Source: Stutzerimonas stutzeri
Lineage (GTDB): Bacteria > Pseudomonadota > Gammaproteobacteria > Pseudomonadales > Pseudomonadaceae
Reading direction: 5' to 3'
Assembly (NCBI RefSeq): GCF_018138085.1
Contig: NZ_CP073105.1
Location: forward strand, 4,898,001 to 4,962,000
DNA: 64,000 nucleotides
Below the pieces are notes generated by a model, which was not told where the DNA came from, did no database searches, and was given only the letters and a program-made list of their open reading frames with translations. Positions 8,214-17,568 of this stretch are shown here, piece by piece. A program made the translations under genes and the position numbers. Position 1 is the stretch's first letter. Every line of letters starts with the position of its first letter.

Positions 8214-9533
8214 TCACAAGATCGAGAGAGGGTACTCGGCGATGAATCGGACCTCATCGAGGTCGGACTCGAAAGCAGTCGCCCGCGTGGTAGCCTGGCG
8301 CACCCGCAGAGACAAATCCTTGAGAGAGCCAGTCTGTACAACGTAGCGGGCTTCGACGTCGCGTTCCCAGCGGTTCTGTCCCGTCAGCGGCGCACCGTTA
8401 TCGTCTTGGCGCATGTACACCTCGTTCGCGTTGCTGTAATCGGCGCCCCAACCGCGGGCGTAGCGGGTCATGAAAGTAAGCCCGGGTATGCCGTACTCCG
8501 CCATGTTCAGGTCGTAGCGCAGCATCCAGGACTGCTCTTTAGGTGAGTTGAAATCACTGTACTGAATGGAGTTGTTCAGGTAGATCGAGTCCGCCTGGCG
8601 CAAGTAGTCAAAGTCGTTGTTACCGTTGTTTCGCTGATACGACGCCGTGACGGTGTGCGCGCCGAAGGCGACACCCAGGCTGGAGCTCCAGATGTTGTTG
8701 TTGAACTCGCCCAGCAACTCACGGCCTTCGTCGGTTGCCTTGTAATAGTTGAAGCTGGCCAGCAGCGCGACGATATCGGAGAGCGGATAGGTGGCCGACG
8801 CACCGAAGTAATGCTGGTTCCAGGCATCTTTGAGGCGGCTGGTGTACAGGCTAAGACTGATATTTTCATTCACGCTGTAGTCACCGCCTGCGTAGCCGAG
8901 CCAAGGCGCGTCTACGCCCCCGCCGTAGAAGGTGACGAAGTCTTCGTTCATGTTACTGGTGTTGGGCTGGCTCATCGCGTGCAAGCGGCCTCCCTGAAGG
9001 GTGAGGTCGTCCAGCGAGTTGTTCACAACGGTGACACCCTTGAAAGACTCCGGCAGCAGCCGAGAGTCGCCGAAGTGCACGACAGGTGTAGTGGGAAATA
9101 CATCGCCGGCCTTGATCTCGGTGTCCAGCAAGCGTGCTTTCACCGCGCCCCCCACCCGTGTGAAGTCATCCTCAGGATCGCCAGCGCTGTCGTGGGGAAG
9201 CAGGTCGATGCTGCCGCCCACACCGGAGCGCCCCGAACCGGAGTCGAGCTTGAGGCCGAGCATGGCGAAAGCGTCGAAGCCAATCCCTACCGAGCCTTGG
9301 GTATATCCGGACTCGAAGAAGGCCATCAATCCGTGGGCCCATTCCTCGGAGTAGCCATTGCCGGCGGCACTCTCACCGTCGCGAAAATCCCGATTGAAAT
9401 AGAAGTTGCGATTTATCAGCGATAGCGTGCTGCCTTCGATGAAGCCCTCGGCTGTTTCCGATTGGGCAAAGACCGGGGCGCTGCCCAATGCCAGTGAAAG
9501 GGCTGTCAGCGAAAAAACGGCCTTTTTGCTCAT
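8214..9533 (-). CDS. OprD-family outer membrane porin
   Basis: A 439-residue protein with a clear signal peptide (LTALSLALGSAPVFAQ, cleavage near residue 23). OprD-type strand motifs follow: GFIEGSTLSLINRNFYFNRDFR at the N-terminus, a middle GGRLHAMSQPNTSNM, and the C-terminal beta strand ending EYPLSIL. OprD porins pass small cationic or carboxylated molecules. In Pseudomonas, metal-sensing two-component systems regulate family members, and this gene lies between such a system and czcI. It has its own terminator. The substrate is not evident. Confidence 0.88.
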   Translation of the reverse strand: MSKKAVFSLTALSLALGSAPVFAQSETAEGFIEGSTLSLINRNFYFNRDFRDGESAAGNGYSEEWAHGLMAFFESGYTQGSVGIGFDAFAMLGLKLDSGSGRSGVGGSIDLLPHDSAGDPEDDFTRVGGAVKARLLDTEIKAGDVFPTTPVVHFGDSRLLPESFKGVTVVNNSLDDLTLQGGRLHAMSQPNTSNMNEDFVTFYGGGVDAPWLGYAGGDYSVNENISLSLYTSRLKDAWNQHYFGASATYPLSDIVALLASFNYYKATDEGRELLGEFNNNIWSSSLGVAFGAHTVTASYQRNNGNNDFDYLRQADSIYLNNSIQYSDFNSPKEQSWMLRYDLNMAEYGIPGLTFMTRYARGWGADYSNANEVYMRQDDNGAPLTGQNRWERDVEARYVVQTGSLKDLSLRVRQATTRATAFESDLDEVRFIAEYPLSIL

Positions 9534-9645
9534 GATGATGCTCCTTATGTACGGCAGGTCAGTGCTCGAATGACGCCTTTCGCCTTTTTGTTTTTAGCGC
9601 TTGGCCATGTTCTTCCCCTAGAGATGACGGCAGGATTAGCGGCAA

Positions 9646-9706
9646 ATGACTATTTTGTAATCTGAGGAAGCCGAATCGCGCACTCCTTCGATTACAGATT
9701 TGTAAT
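9646..9706. promoter_or_regulatory. Cop-box-like operator pair between oprD-like gene and czcI
   Basis: ATTACA-GATT-TGTAAT (9691-9706) is a perfect dyad of the type bound by CopR/CzcR regulators. A degenerate partner with the half-site TTGTAAT lies at 9656-9662. Both are in the gap between the divergent porin and czcI promoters, suggesting control by the local response regulator. Assignment is by motif resemblance. Confidence 0.6.
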
Positions 9707-9933
9707 GTTGCGGTCACCAGGTCGTTATCCACACTTATTTAAAGTCACCACCCCATAGCCATCAGCTATCTCGCCGGCTTGGCAAGGCTGATAAAAACGC
9801 TTTCGTGTATTTGTCTACTAAATTCAGGGCGAATCACTATCGCAGTAGAGGCGCATGTGTTTCGCGTCTTGGCGGGGGTAGTTCTTATGATTGGATTCGA
9901 CATCTAAACCAGGAAGTCATCGTTTTGCCTTGG

Positions 9934-10314
9934 ATGAGAAAAATAGTTTTGCTGATGTTGCTAGCCTTGTTCCCATTGCAATCATCATGGGCAGTTGTTA
10001 GCACGAGCTGCAGTCATGAGGATGGTTCGGCAGCAAATCATCTTGGACATCACGAACATCCGCACGAGTCTCTGGGTACTGACGAGGAAGGATCGTCAAA
10101 AGCCGCAAAAAAAATCAGTCTGGATGGAGACTGTGTCTTTCATGGCGACCATATCAAGCCGCTTATAACGAAAGGGATCTGTCCTGGTTCGGTATTATCA
10201 ATGAGCTTGAAACCGTTTCCTTCTGCTAGCTACGCATCGGCTGAAGCGGGGCGTCCTGAGAAACCTAATTGGCGCATCGGTGCAAAACCGGTGGGACGCC
10301 AAAGTAACCAGTAA
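9934..10314 (+). CDS. czcI: CzcI-like periplasmic metal-resistance protein
   Basis: A 126-residue exported protein. A signal peptide (MRKIVLLMLLALFPLQSSWA) is followed by a Cys/His-rich segment (STSCSHEDG, then LGHHEHPHES) and a DGDCVFHGDH motif near the middle, as in CzcI. CzcI precedes czcCBA in several proteobacteria and modulates its expression or binds metal in the periplasm. The ATG at 9934 gives the canonical signal peptide. A TTG at 9925 better spaced from AGGAAG is an alternative start. The czcC start follows 58 bases later, so the four genes form an operon. Confidence 0.8.
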   Translation: MRKIVLLMLLALFPLQSSWAVVSTSCSHEDGSAANHLGHHEHPHESLGTDEEGSSKAAKKISLDGDCVFHGDHIKPLITKGICPGSVLSMSLKPFPSASYASAEAGRPEKPNWRIGAKPVGRQSNQ

Positions 10315-10372
10315 GCGCCATTTATCTGTATCTGACGTCTCACCGAACCTTCCCTTTTTTTAGGAGATTTCG

Positions 10373-11680
10373 GTGCGAAAAGCTCTTTTCTCGCTGGGGT
10401 TGACGACGTTGTCGTGCAATCTCGCCTTTGCGCAACCCTTAGAGTTGCCGACCTTCACACAGACCTTACCTGTCGGTGTGTCAAATACATTCCCCGTTGA
10501 GTCTGTCGAATCCATAAGCTTTCTACGCGCCTTGGAACTCGCTAGCTCTGCAAGCCCTGAACTGGCTGTTGCAAGACGTGAGCTGGCTGCTTCTCGCGCA
10601 TTAATTAGCCAAGCCGGAGCACGTCCGAATCCAATATTGTCCGCTAGCCAGGAGGGAATCCGGGGCGATGCCCCGGAGACCACGCTTGAACTGAGCCAAG
10701 AAATAGAGCTGGGTGGTAAACGTTCGGCTCGTATTGAGGCGGCGCAACGAGCCTTGGACGTAGCAGCTGCTGACCTACAGGACGCCCAAGCTCGACTGAG
10801 GGGGGCAGTGATGGGCGCGTACTACGATGTGCTTACTGCTCAAGAACGGCTGGACCTCGCTCAGGCTGCTTCAAAGCTTGCGAAGCAAGCAGTGAACGTG
10901 GCCAATCGACGTGTGAGGGCCGGCATGGTTTCTCCCGTAGAGGAAACCCGGGCGCGGGTTGCGGCTACTGGAGTGCAAGTAGAGCTTGCCCAGGCCACAG
11001 CTGAACTCGAAGCTGCGCGCACTCGGCTGGCGGCCAACTGGGGAAATCCACAGCCACGCTTTGAGCGAGTAAAAGAGCCGGCAGAGGCAGTGCCTCCTCT
11101 TCCCGAGCTAGCTGAGCTTTATAGCCGTTTGAACGATTCCGCCCAACTAACCCGCGCGCGTCGGGAGGCTGAAAGACGTCGGGCTGCGTTAAAGCTGGAA
11201 AGGACGAATCGCTTTTCTAACGTGACGGTTAGCGTAGGTGCCCAACGCTCAGATGAATATAACGGCACGCTGGGATTGGTGAGTATCTCGATGCCCCTGC
11301 CGTTGTTTGATCGAAACCAAGGCAACATCGGAGCAGCGCAGGAACGGGCCTACCAGGCGCAGGACGAGCTCAACGCCGTCCATATACGCCTGAAAAGCGA
11401 ACTTTCCCAAGCGCACATGCGGCTGCGCACTGCTCGCCAGCAGTTTGAACTGTTGCGCAACGACATGCTCCCCAGTGCCCAAAGCGCTTATGAAGCTGCC
11501 AGCAAGGGGTTCGAACTTGGAAAATTCACGTTCCTTGACGTACTGGATGCTCAACGCACGCTTTTCCAAGCCCGATCTCAGTACCTGTCTGCGCTATCAC
11601 AAGCTAACCAGGCGGCGGCAGAAATCTCGCGAATTGTCGGAGATGGGTCGGCCGTTATCACCTCGGCCACTCAGCCATAG
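10373..11680 (+). CDS. czcC: CzcC-type outer membrane factor of an RND metal efflux pump
   Basis: A 435-residue TolC-family protein with a signal peptide (LGLTTLSCNLAFAQP) and the duplicated long-helix architecture of outer membrane efflux proteins (Ala/Gln/Arg-rich helices at about 80-260 and 300-420). Internal signatures include GARPNPILSAS and the repeat GARPNP/SMPLPLFDRNQG. A GTG start at 10373 is preceded by AGGAGA. It forms the exit duct for CzcB and CzcA, which follow directly (9-base gap to czcB). Confidence 0.92.
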   Translation: MRKALFSLGLTTLSCNLAFAQPLELPTFTQTLPVGVSNTFPVESVESISFLRALELASSASPELAVARRELAASRALISQAGARPNPILSASQEGIRGDAPETTLELSQEIELGGKRSARIEAAQRALDVAAADLQDAQARLRGAVMGAYYDVLTAQERLDLAQAASKLAKQAVNVANRRVRAGMVSPVEETRARVAATGVQVELAQATAELEAARTRLAANWGNPQPRFERVKEPAEAVPPLPELAELYSRLNDSAQLTRARREAERRRAALKLERTNRFSNVTVSVGAQRSDEYNGTLGLVSISMPLPLFDRNQGNIGAAQERAYQAQDELNAVHIRLKSELSQAHMRLRTARQQFELLRNDMLPSAQSAYEAASKGFELGKFTFLDVLDAQRTLFQARSQYLSALSQANQAAAEISRIVGDGSAVITSATQP

Positions 11681-11688
11681 GAATCCAT

Positions 11689-13035
11689 ATGAAAAGTAAA
11701 TCGAATACATCTTCCTTGGCTGGTCACAAGAAGCAGATTTTTTGGATCGTCGTCATATTAAGCGTGGCACTTATGCTTGGCGGATTGCTTCTTCGCAGTA
11801 GTCCAGCTGTGCCCGATGCGGGCGACGCACATAGCGAGCATGGTGACGAATCGGAGCATGAGGATGAAGGGCATTCGGATGAGGATGCAGAAGCCGAAGG
11901 AGATCATGGCCATGATGAAGGAGGCGCCGATAGCGATCACGAGGTCGGTGCGGCAGAGAAAGATGAGCATGAAGATGAGCCCGAGGGAGCGGAGCATACT
12001 GAAACAGCAGAGGTAGAACTCTCAGAGACACAAATCCTAGCCGCCGGCATCTCACTGGCAACTGCTCAGCCCGCAAAGATAAAAAGCGCAATTGAGCTGC
12101 CTGGCGAAATTACATTCAACCAAGACCGCACAGCGCAAGTTGTGCCTCGTCTCTCAGGTGTCGTTGAAGCGGTCAAAGTCGATTTGGGCGAACAGGTGAA
12201 ACAGGGGCAAGTACTTGCTGTGATCGCGAGTACAGACCTGTCGGAACGTAGAAGCGAGTTCTACGCGGCGCAAAAACGTCTTGCATTGGCTCAAAAAACC
12301 TATCGACGCGAAAAGGAGCTATGGGAAGAGCGTATTTCTGCGGAACAGGATTATTTACAGGCACAACAGGCTTTACGGGAAGCAGAGCTGACTGTTGCGA
12401 ATGCAAACGCACAGCTACAAGCGCTTGGCAGTGATGCTGGCAAGCCAGACGCATTGAGCCGCTACGAACTCAGGGCGCCGTTCGATGGGATGATCGTTGA
12501 GAAGGACATCACGCTCGGTGAGTCAGTCAATACCGATGACCAGATATTCATCATTTCCGATCTCTCCACCGTGTGGGCAGATATCAGCGTTCCTGCCAAT
12601 GCACTCAGCGCGGTACGAGTAGGCAGCAATGCCGTTATCGAGGCCACAGCATTCGAGTCCAGTGCCAATGGAACCGTTTCTTATGTCGGCTCACTTGTTG
12701 GTCAGCAAAGCCGCGCCGCTACCGCCCGGGTCACACTTCCCAACCCTGAAGGGGTTTGGCGCCCCGGCCTGTTCGTCAAAGTGCAGGTAGGCGCTGGCGA
12801 AGCATCCGTGCCAGTCGCAGTAAGTCCTGATGCGATCCACACATTGGAAGAAAAGCCGGTGGTGTTTGTACGGACCGACCATGGCTTTGCTGCTCAGCCA
12901 ATCGTGAGTGGCCGCAGCGATAGTGACGCGGTCGAAATCAAGGAAGGCCTCCAGCCCGGAGCGCGCTATGCCTTGGATAACAGCTTCATCATCAAGTCCG
13001 AGCTTGGCAAAGCCAGCGCCTCGCATGCTCACTGA
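11689..13035 (+). CDS. czcB: CzcB-type periplasmic adaptor with acidic His-rich extension
   Basis: A 448-residue membrane fusion protein: one N-terminal membrane anchor (IFWIVVILSVALMLGGLLL), then about 70 residues made almost only of Asp, Glu, His, Ser and Gly (several HSEHGD/SEHEDEGH clusters), then the barrel-sandwich (LSGVVEAVKVDLGEQVKQGQ), helical hairpin and beta-barrel domains. The acidic His segment probably binds zinc, cobalt or cadmium in the periplasm before transfer to the pump. It is unusually long and repetitive and may vary between strains. The adaptor links CzcA to CzcC. Confidence 0.92.
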   Translation: MKSKSNTSSLAGHKKQIFWIVVILSVALMLGGLLLRSSPAVPDAGDAHSEHGDESEHEDEGHSDEDAEAEGDHGHDEGGADSDHEVGAAEKDEHEDEPEGAEHTETAEVELSETQILAAGISLATAQPAKIKSAIELPGEITFNQDRTAQVVPRLSGVVEAVKVDLGEQVKQGQVLAVIASTDLSERRSEFYAAQKRLALAQKTYRREKELWEERISAEQDYLQAQQALREAELTVANANAQLQALGSDAGKPDALSRYELRAPFDGMIVEKDITLGESVNTDDQIFIISDLSTVWADISVPANALSAVRVGSNAVIEATAFESSANGTVSYVGSLVGQQSRAATARVTLPNPEGVWRPGLFVKVQVGAGEASVPVAVSPDAIHTLEEKPVVFVRTDHGFAAQPIVSGRSDSDAVEIKEGLQPGARYALDNSFIIKSELGKASASHAH

Positions 13036-13052
13036 TACGGAGTTATAGAATC

Positions 13053-16000
13053 GTGTTCGAACGTATCATTCGTTTTTCTATCGAGCATCGCTGGTTGGTT
13101 ATGCTAGCCGTGCTTGGCATGGCAGCGTTAGGAGCTTACAGCTACCAAAAGCTGCCTATCGATGCTGTCCCGGATATCACCAACGTACAGGTGCAAATCA
13201 ACACTGCGGCGCCAGGTTATTCCCCGCTGGAAGTGGAGCAGCGTATTACCTACCCGCTCGAGACGGTAATGGCTGGGCTGCCCAAGCTCGAGCAGACACG
13301 ATCCTTGTCTCGATATGGACTTTCTCAGATCACAGTTATTTTTGAGGAAGGCACTGACATCTATTTTGCCCGCCAACTTGTGAACGAGCGCCTGGGAGGG
13401 GCCAAAGATCAGCTCCCAGATGGCGTCACTCCAACACTTGGCCCTATTTCCACTGGGCTTGGCGAAATCTATTTTTGGACGGTTGAAGCTGAGGAAGGTG
13501 CCACCAAATCGGACGGTACGCCGTATACCCCTGCTGACTTGCGTGAGATTCAAGATTGGATCATCAAACCGCAAGTCCGAAATGTACCTGGTGTTACTGA
13601 GATCAATACGATCGGAGGATATGCGAAGGAATATCAGATCGCCCCCAACCCAGACACTTTGCGGTCGTTTGGACTAACACTACAAGATTTGATCGAGGCG
13701 GTTGAGCAAAACAATAACAATCTAGGTGCCGGATATATTGAAAAGCGCGGCGAGCAGTATCTTGTTCGCGCTCCAGGACAAATGCAGTCTGTGGAGGACA
13801 TCCGCGATACCCTTATTAGCAACGTTGACGGTACCCCAGTGCGTATCCGCGACGTTGCGACGGTCGAGGTTGGAAAGGAGCTCCGCACTGGCGCAGCCAC
13901 CGAGAATGGCCGCGAAGTGGTACTAGGTACGGCCTTCATGCTTATCGGTGAAAATAGCCGAGTAGTTTCAAGGGCTGTCGACGACAAGATGAAAGAGATA
14001 AACCTTTCGCTTCCGGAAGGCGTAAAGGCAATTACTGTCTACGATCGAACTGTACTCGTAGACAAAGCTATATCCACCGTTAAGAAGAACCTCACTGAGG
14101 GTGCCATTCTTGTTGTGGTTATACTTTTTCTCTTCTTAGGCAATATCCGGGCGGCGATCCTAACCGCGCTTGTGATACCGCTTTCTATGCTCTTCACGTT
14201 CACCGGCATGGTAGCCAATCAGGTCAGCGCCAACCTGATGAGCCTAGGCGCATTGGATTTCGGCATCATTATCGATGGAGCCGTGGTGATTGTTGAGAAC
14301 TGCGTGCGTCGACTTGCACACGCTCAGTCCCATCACGGACGGGCATTAACACTGTCCGAACGGCTTCATGAAGTATTCGCTGCGGCAAAGGAAGTGCGTC
14401 GGCCTCTATTGTATGGGCAGCTGATCATTATGATCGTGTATCTGCCGATATTCGCCCTTACAGGGGTAGAAGGTAAGATGTTCACGCCCATGGCGTTTAC
14501 CGTAGTGACAGCGCTATTCGGGGCGATAATCCTTTCGGTGACGTTCGTCCCGGCGGCCGTTGCGCTCTTTATCGGTAAGCGGGTTACGGAAAAGGAAAAC
14601 TTTCTAATCCGCAATGCTAAACGGGCCTACGCACCTGCGCTCGATGCGGTAATGGCCAACAAGCCAGCAGTGCTCACCTTTGCGGTAGTTGTAGTCATAC
14701 TTTCTGGCCTCGTAGGGTCACGTATGGGCAGTGAATTCGTGCCTAGCCTCAACGAGGGAGACTTCGCTATCCAAGCCCTTCGTGTACCAGCTACCAGTCT
14801 TAGTCAGTCTGTAGAGATGCAGCAGCAGCTGGAGCGAAAGCTTATGGATGAGTTTCCGGAGATTGAACGCATATTTGCGCGAACTGGCACTGCGGAAGTG
14901 GCATCGGATGCTATGCCTCCAAATATCTCTGACGGGTACGTCATGCTGAAGCCACAAGAACAGTGGCCGGATCCAGGCAAGTCGCGTAATCAGCTCTTAA
15001 GCGAGGTGCAAGCATCCGCCGCTGAGTTGCCGGGCAATAACTACGAGTTTTCCCAGCCGATTCAGCTGCGTTTCAACGAGCTGATTTCCGGAGTTCGTGC
15101 CGCGGTAGCCGTGAAAATCTATGGTGATGACATGGACGTTCTTAACAGCACGGCGGCGGAAGTATCCGAGGTGCTAGGACAAGTACCAGGCGCTTCAGAG
15201 GTTACGGTCGAGCAGACGACTGGCCTTCCCATGCTCACGATTGATATCGATCGCGATCAGATCGCACGATACGGCCTGAGTCTAGATACCGTCCAGCAAG
15301 CGGTTGCAGTAGCTATCGGTGGCCGAGAGGCAGGCACCTTGTTTCAAGGAGATCGGCGTTTCGATATCGTGGTTCGTTTACCGGACGAGATACGCAGCGA
15401 TCTCGCCGCAATTGAGCGGCTTCCAATTGCCCTTCCAAGGGAATTAAACAGCACCATAAGTTATATCCCCCTCGGCGAGGTGGCCACCCTGGATTTGGCC
15501 CCCGGTCCGAATCAGATCAGTAGAGAAGAAGGGAAACGGCGAATTGTCGTCAGTGCAAACGTCCGTGGTCGTGACATTGGATCATTCGTATCTGAGGCAG
15601 AACAGAAAATCCAGGCCCAGGTAGATATCCCGGCAGGTTATTGGATCGACTGGGGCGGTACCTTTGAGCAGCTTGAATCGGCAACGAAGCGGCTGCAGAT
15701 TGTCGTCCCCGTGGCGCTGCTCCTGGTCTTCATTCTGCTTTTCATGATGTTCAACAATGTCAAAGACGGTTTGTTGGTCTTTACAGGGATTCCATTTGCG
15801 CTCACCGGAGGCATTGTTGCGCTGTGGCTCAGAGATATCCCATTGTCCATTTCAGCAGGTGTTGGCTTTATTGCTCTGTCAGGCGTCGCCGTTCTAAATG
15901 GCCTGGTAATGATCTCCTTCATCCGTAGCCTACGGGAGCAAGGTTTACCTCTGGACACTGCGATCCGCGAAGGTGCCCTTACCCGGCTACGACCGGTATT

Positions 16001-16223
16001 GATGACAGCCTTAGTGGCTTCACTCGGGTTCGTTCCAATGGCCTTGAATGTGGGTACCGGTGCAGAGGTACAACGTCCCCTTGCGACGGTGGTGATCGGG
16101 GGGATTCTCTCCTCAACGGTGCTAACGCTATTAGTTTTGCCGTTGCTCTACCAGATGGCTCATCGACGCGAAGACGAATTGGAGGAGCAAGAAATCGCGT
16201 TGGCCGCTGACAGAACAAGCTAG
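13053..16223 (+). CDS. czcA: CzcA-type RND heavy-metal efflux transporter
   Basis: A 1056-residue HME-RND protein with twelve membrane segments arranged as one N-terminal segment, a large periplasmic loop, five to six segments, a second loop and six segments. The proton-relay motif in TM4 reads DFGIIIDGAVVIVEN (two Asp and one Glu), the signature of divalent-metal CzcA rather than monovalent CusA. The N-terminus (FERIIRFSIEHRWLV) and the loop motif LPIDAVPDITNVQVQ are typical. The GTG start at 13053 is 17 bases after czcB. It drives zinc, cadmium or cobalt out through CzcC. An inverted repeat terminates the operon. Confidence 0.95.
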   Translation: MFERIIRFSIEHRWLVMLAVLGMAALGAYSYQKLPIDAVPDITNVQVQINTAAPGYSPLEVEQRITYPLETVMAGLPKLEQTRSLSRYGLSQITVIFEEGTDIYFARQLVNERLGGAKDQLPDGVTPTLGPISTGLGEIYFWTVEAEEGATKSDGTPYTPADLREIQDWIIKPQVRNVPGVTEINTIGGYAKEYQIAPNPDTLRSFGLTLQDLIEAVEQNNNNLGAGYIEKRGEQYLVRAPGQMQSVEDIRDTLISNVDGTPVRIRDVATVEVGKELRTGAATENGREVVLGTAFMLIGENSRVVSRAVDDKMKEINLSLPEGVKAITVYDRTVLVDKAISTVKKNLTEGAILVVVILFLFLGNIRAAILTALVIPLSMLFTFTGMVANQVSANLMSLGALDFGIIIDGAVVIVENCVRRLAHAQSHHGRALTLSERLHEVFAAAKEVRRPLLYGQLIIMIVYLPIFALTGVEGKMFTPMAFTVVTALFGAIILSVTFVPAAVALFIGKRVTEKENFLIRNAKRAYAPALDAVMANKPAVLTFAVVVVILSGLVGSRMGSEFVPSLNEGDFAIQALRVPATSLSQSVEMQQQLERKLMDEFPEIERIFARTGTAEVASDAMPPNISDGYVMLKPQEQWPDPGKSRNQLLSEVQASAAELPGNNYEFSQPIQLRFNELISGVRAAVAVKIYGDDMDVLNSTAAEVSEVLGQVPGASEVTVEQTTGLPMLTIDIDRDQIARYGLSLDTVQQAVAVAIGGREAGTLFQGDRRFDIVVRLPDEIRSDLAAIERLPIALPRELNSTISYIPLGEVATLDLAPGPNQISREEGKRRIVVSANVRGRDIGSFVSEAEQKIQAQVDIPAGYWIDWGGTFEQLESATKRLQIVVPVALLLVFILLFMMFNNVKDGLLVFTGIPFALTGGIVALWLRDIPLSISAGVGFIALSGVAVLNGLVMISFIRSLREQGLPLDTAIREGALTRLRPVLMTALVASLGFVPMALNVGTGAEVQRPLATVVIGGILSSTVLTLLVLPLLYQMAHRREDELEEQEIALAADRTS

Positions 16224-16244
16224 AGATTGGATGGCGGCACACAA

Positions 16245-16278
16245 CGCCCCGTTCTTGCTAGCTAGCGAGAACGGGGCG
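16245..16278 (+). terminator. Stem-loop after czcA
   Basis: The arms CGCCCCGTTCT and AGAACGGGGCG form an 11-bp GC-rich stem 21 bases after the czcA stop. The loop itself contains GCTAGCTAGC. No T-tract follows, so termination efficiency is uncertain. Confidence 0.6.
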
Positions 16279-16457
16279 CGTTAATTATCGGAGCGCAGTT
16301 TCATTAGCGGCGCAGCGGACAGCACAGCCTTTGTGGCGCAGTCTGATGCATCTAAGCGGTAAATAAAAAATTGCTCAGCGCTTAGTGCGTATGACTTTCG
16401 CTACATACGCGTCCTTGACCTGATGGCTTTCACCCACGGTGAGCTGACGAAGGATTA

Positions 16458-16660
16458 TGCAAACAGCGACTGACCTGCCCCGGTCGGCAGCAAAGGGCGA
16501 TAGCTACGACAAAGCCCTGGCTGGAACGATCAGCGGGCTGTGCAAGGCCGAGCTGACACCGTCAATCATGGGCGAACCGTGAGGCCTTTGAGATAGCGAC
16601 CCAGACATGGGTGCGCTGTACGCCACAGCGTCTGTTCAGCTCACTCGGACATGATCCTTG
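16458..16660 (+). pseudogene. IS3-family transposase (orfB) remnant
   Basis: The translation GDSYDKALAGTISGLCKAEL matches the last catalytic region of IS3-type DDE transposases (the GDSYDNA...NGLYKAE block). After a frameshift near 16580 a second frame continues with EAFEIATQTWVRCTPQRL, the stretch following the catalytic Glu. Both ends and the rest of the element are missing. It shows that the czc island carries an old IS insertion scar between czcA and czcD. Confidence 0.75.
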
Positions 16661-16775
16661 CGAAGGCTAATAACAACAGATCAGGCAATGGCGGCCTGAC
16701 TTAAACGAAACGGCTTATATAAATTCCGGGCGATTCGCTGGTAGCGATGTTGCGGGCAAGTTATGGAAACAAAAA

Positions 16776-16793
16776 AGCGCCCCGAAGGGCGCT
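16776..16793 (-). terminator. Rho-independent terminator of the small secreted protein gene
   Basis: The stem AGCGCCC-CGAA-GGGCGCT is followed on the minus strand by six T (AAAAAA at 16771-16776). It lies 70 bases after the stop of the minus-strand gene ending at 16862. Confidence 0.85.
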
Positions 16794-16861
16794 TAGAGTG
16801 CAACTGCTTCCAAAGGAGATTGGAAGCTGCCGGAGGCGAATATCGTTCAGATATGAAGCGG

Positions 16862-17092
16862 TTAGTCAGCTTTGGTTTCTTTCTTGCTTTCCGTATTGTT
16901 CTGATCTTGGCGGGTATCCTTAATCTGTAATTCGTCTATTTTTCGTTTGGCGGATTCGGTTCCGTGAATTCGTTTTTGATCTGCTCGGAATTTTTCATTA
17001 AATTTAATTGAGCGGTCGTAACCATCTTCTGCATAAGACAATGCGGAGCCGCAGATTACCAAACCAACAACAATAGCTTTCAACAGATTCAT
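16862..17092 (-). CDS. Small exported protein of the metal island, unknown function
   Basis: A 76-residue protein with a signal peptide (LLKAIVVGLVICGSALSYA, cleavage near 21). Its mature part is highly charged (Lys/Asp/Glu/Arg/Gln) with no cysteine and probably helical or disordered. The ATG at 17092 has GAGGAC upstream; a longer frame from 17191 would be implausible. It is divergent from czcD, with two metal-type palindromes in the shared promoter region, and has its own terminator, so it is a well-formed gene. I do not recognise the family. A metal-induced periplasmic role is suggested by context only. Confidence 0.65.
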   Translation of the reverse strand: MNLLKAIVVGLVICGSALSYAEDGYDRSIKFNEKFRADQKRIHGTESAKRKIDELQIKDTRQDQNNTESKKETKAD

Positions 17093-17198
17093 AGGGCAGT
17101 CCTCGCTAAATTCAAAGGTGGCTTGCTGAGCTTTCTCGCTGAGCCCTGCAGGTTCGAATGAATTTTGCGTGATTGAAGTTAACAGCAGCATGAGCCAA

Positions 17199-17340
17199 GC
17201 ATTACATTATTGAAATGTAATGCTTCCATTGCGCGGTGACATGAGCGCCTTGCTTCGTCATGTCAGCACCGAGGCGCACCAATCTGCAAGGGCCTATCCT
17301 ACGAAAAGAATGATTGGAAGATTACAATTTTGTCATCTTC
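17199..17340. promoter_or_regulatory. Two metal-type palindromes between small exported gene and czcD
   Basis: The first is a perfect dyad with arms GCATTACATT (17199-17208) and AATGTAATGC (17214-17223). The second, at 17317-17340, has arms GAAGAT/ATCTTC around ATTACA and TTGTCAT. Both contain the ATTACA-type half sites also found upstream of czcI. They probably bind the CzcR/CopR-like regulator encoded at 7219-7893. A short open frame across this region (17220-17447) is judged non-coding. Confidence 0.6.
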
Positions 17341-17568
17341 GGATTGACGCCGCATCATCTATCATTAGCGAGCAACGTCGTTTAACGTTTGAGAGGGATC
17401 GGCCAGTTATCGGCAAGTTTCAGACGATAATGCACGAACTCGCTTGAGAGTGGTCGCATTTCTGTCAGTGTGGTTTGGAAGGCCAGATGGTATTGGTGCT
17501 AGTATTATCTATTACTTTTTTGGGCTCCCTATCCTTGTCTTATGTTATTTAAGGACGGTTAAAAACCA

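Noticed and set aside
17220..17447. A 75-residue plus-strand open frame between the small exported gene and czcD
   Set aside because: It overlaps two strong palindromes, has no ribosome site and no protein-like composition. Treated as control region.
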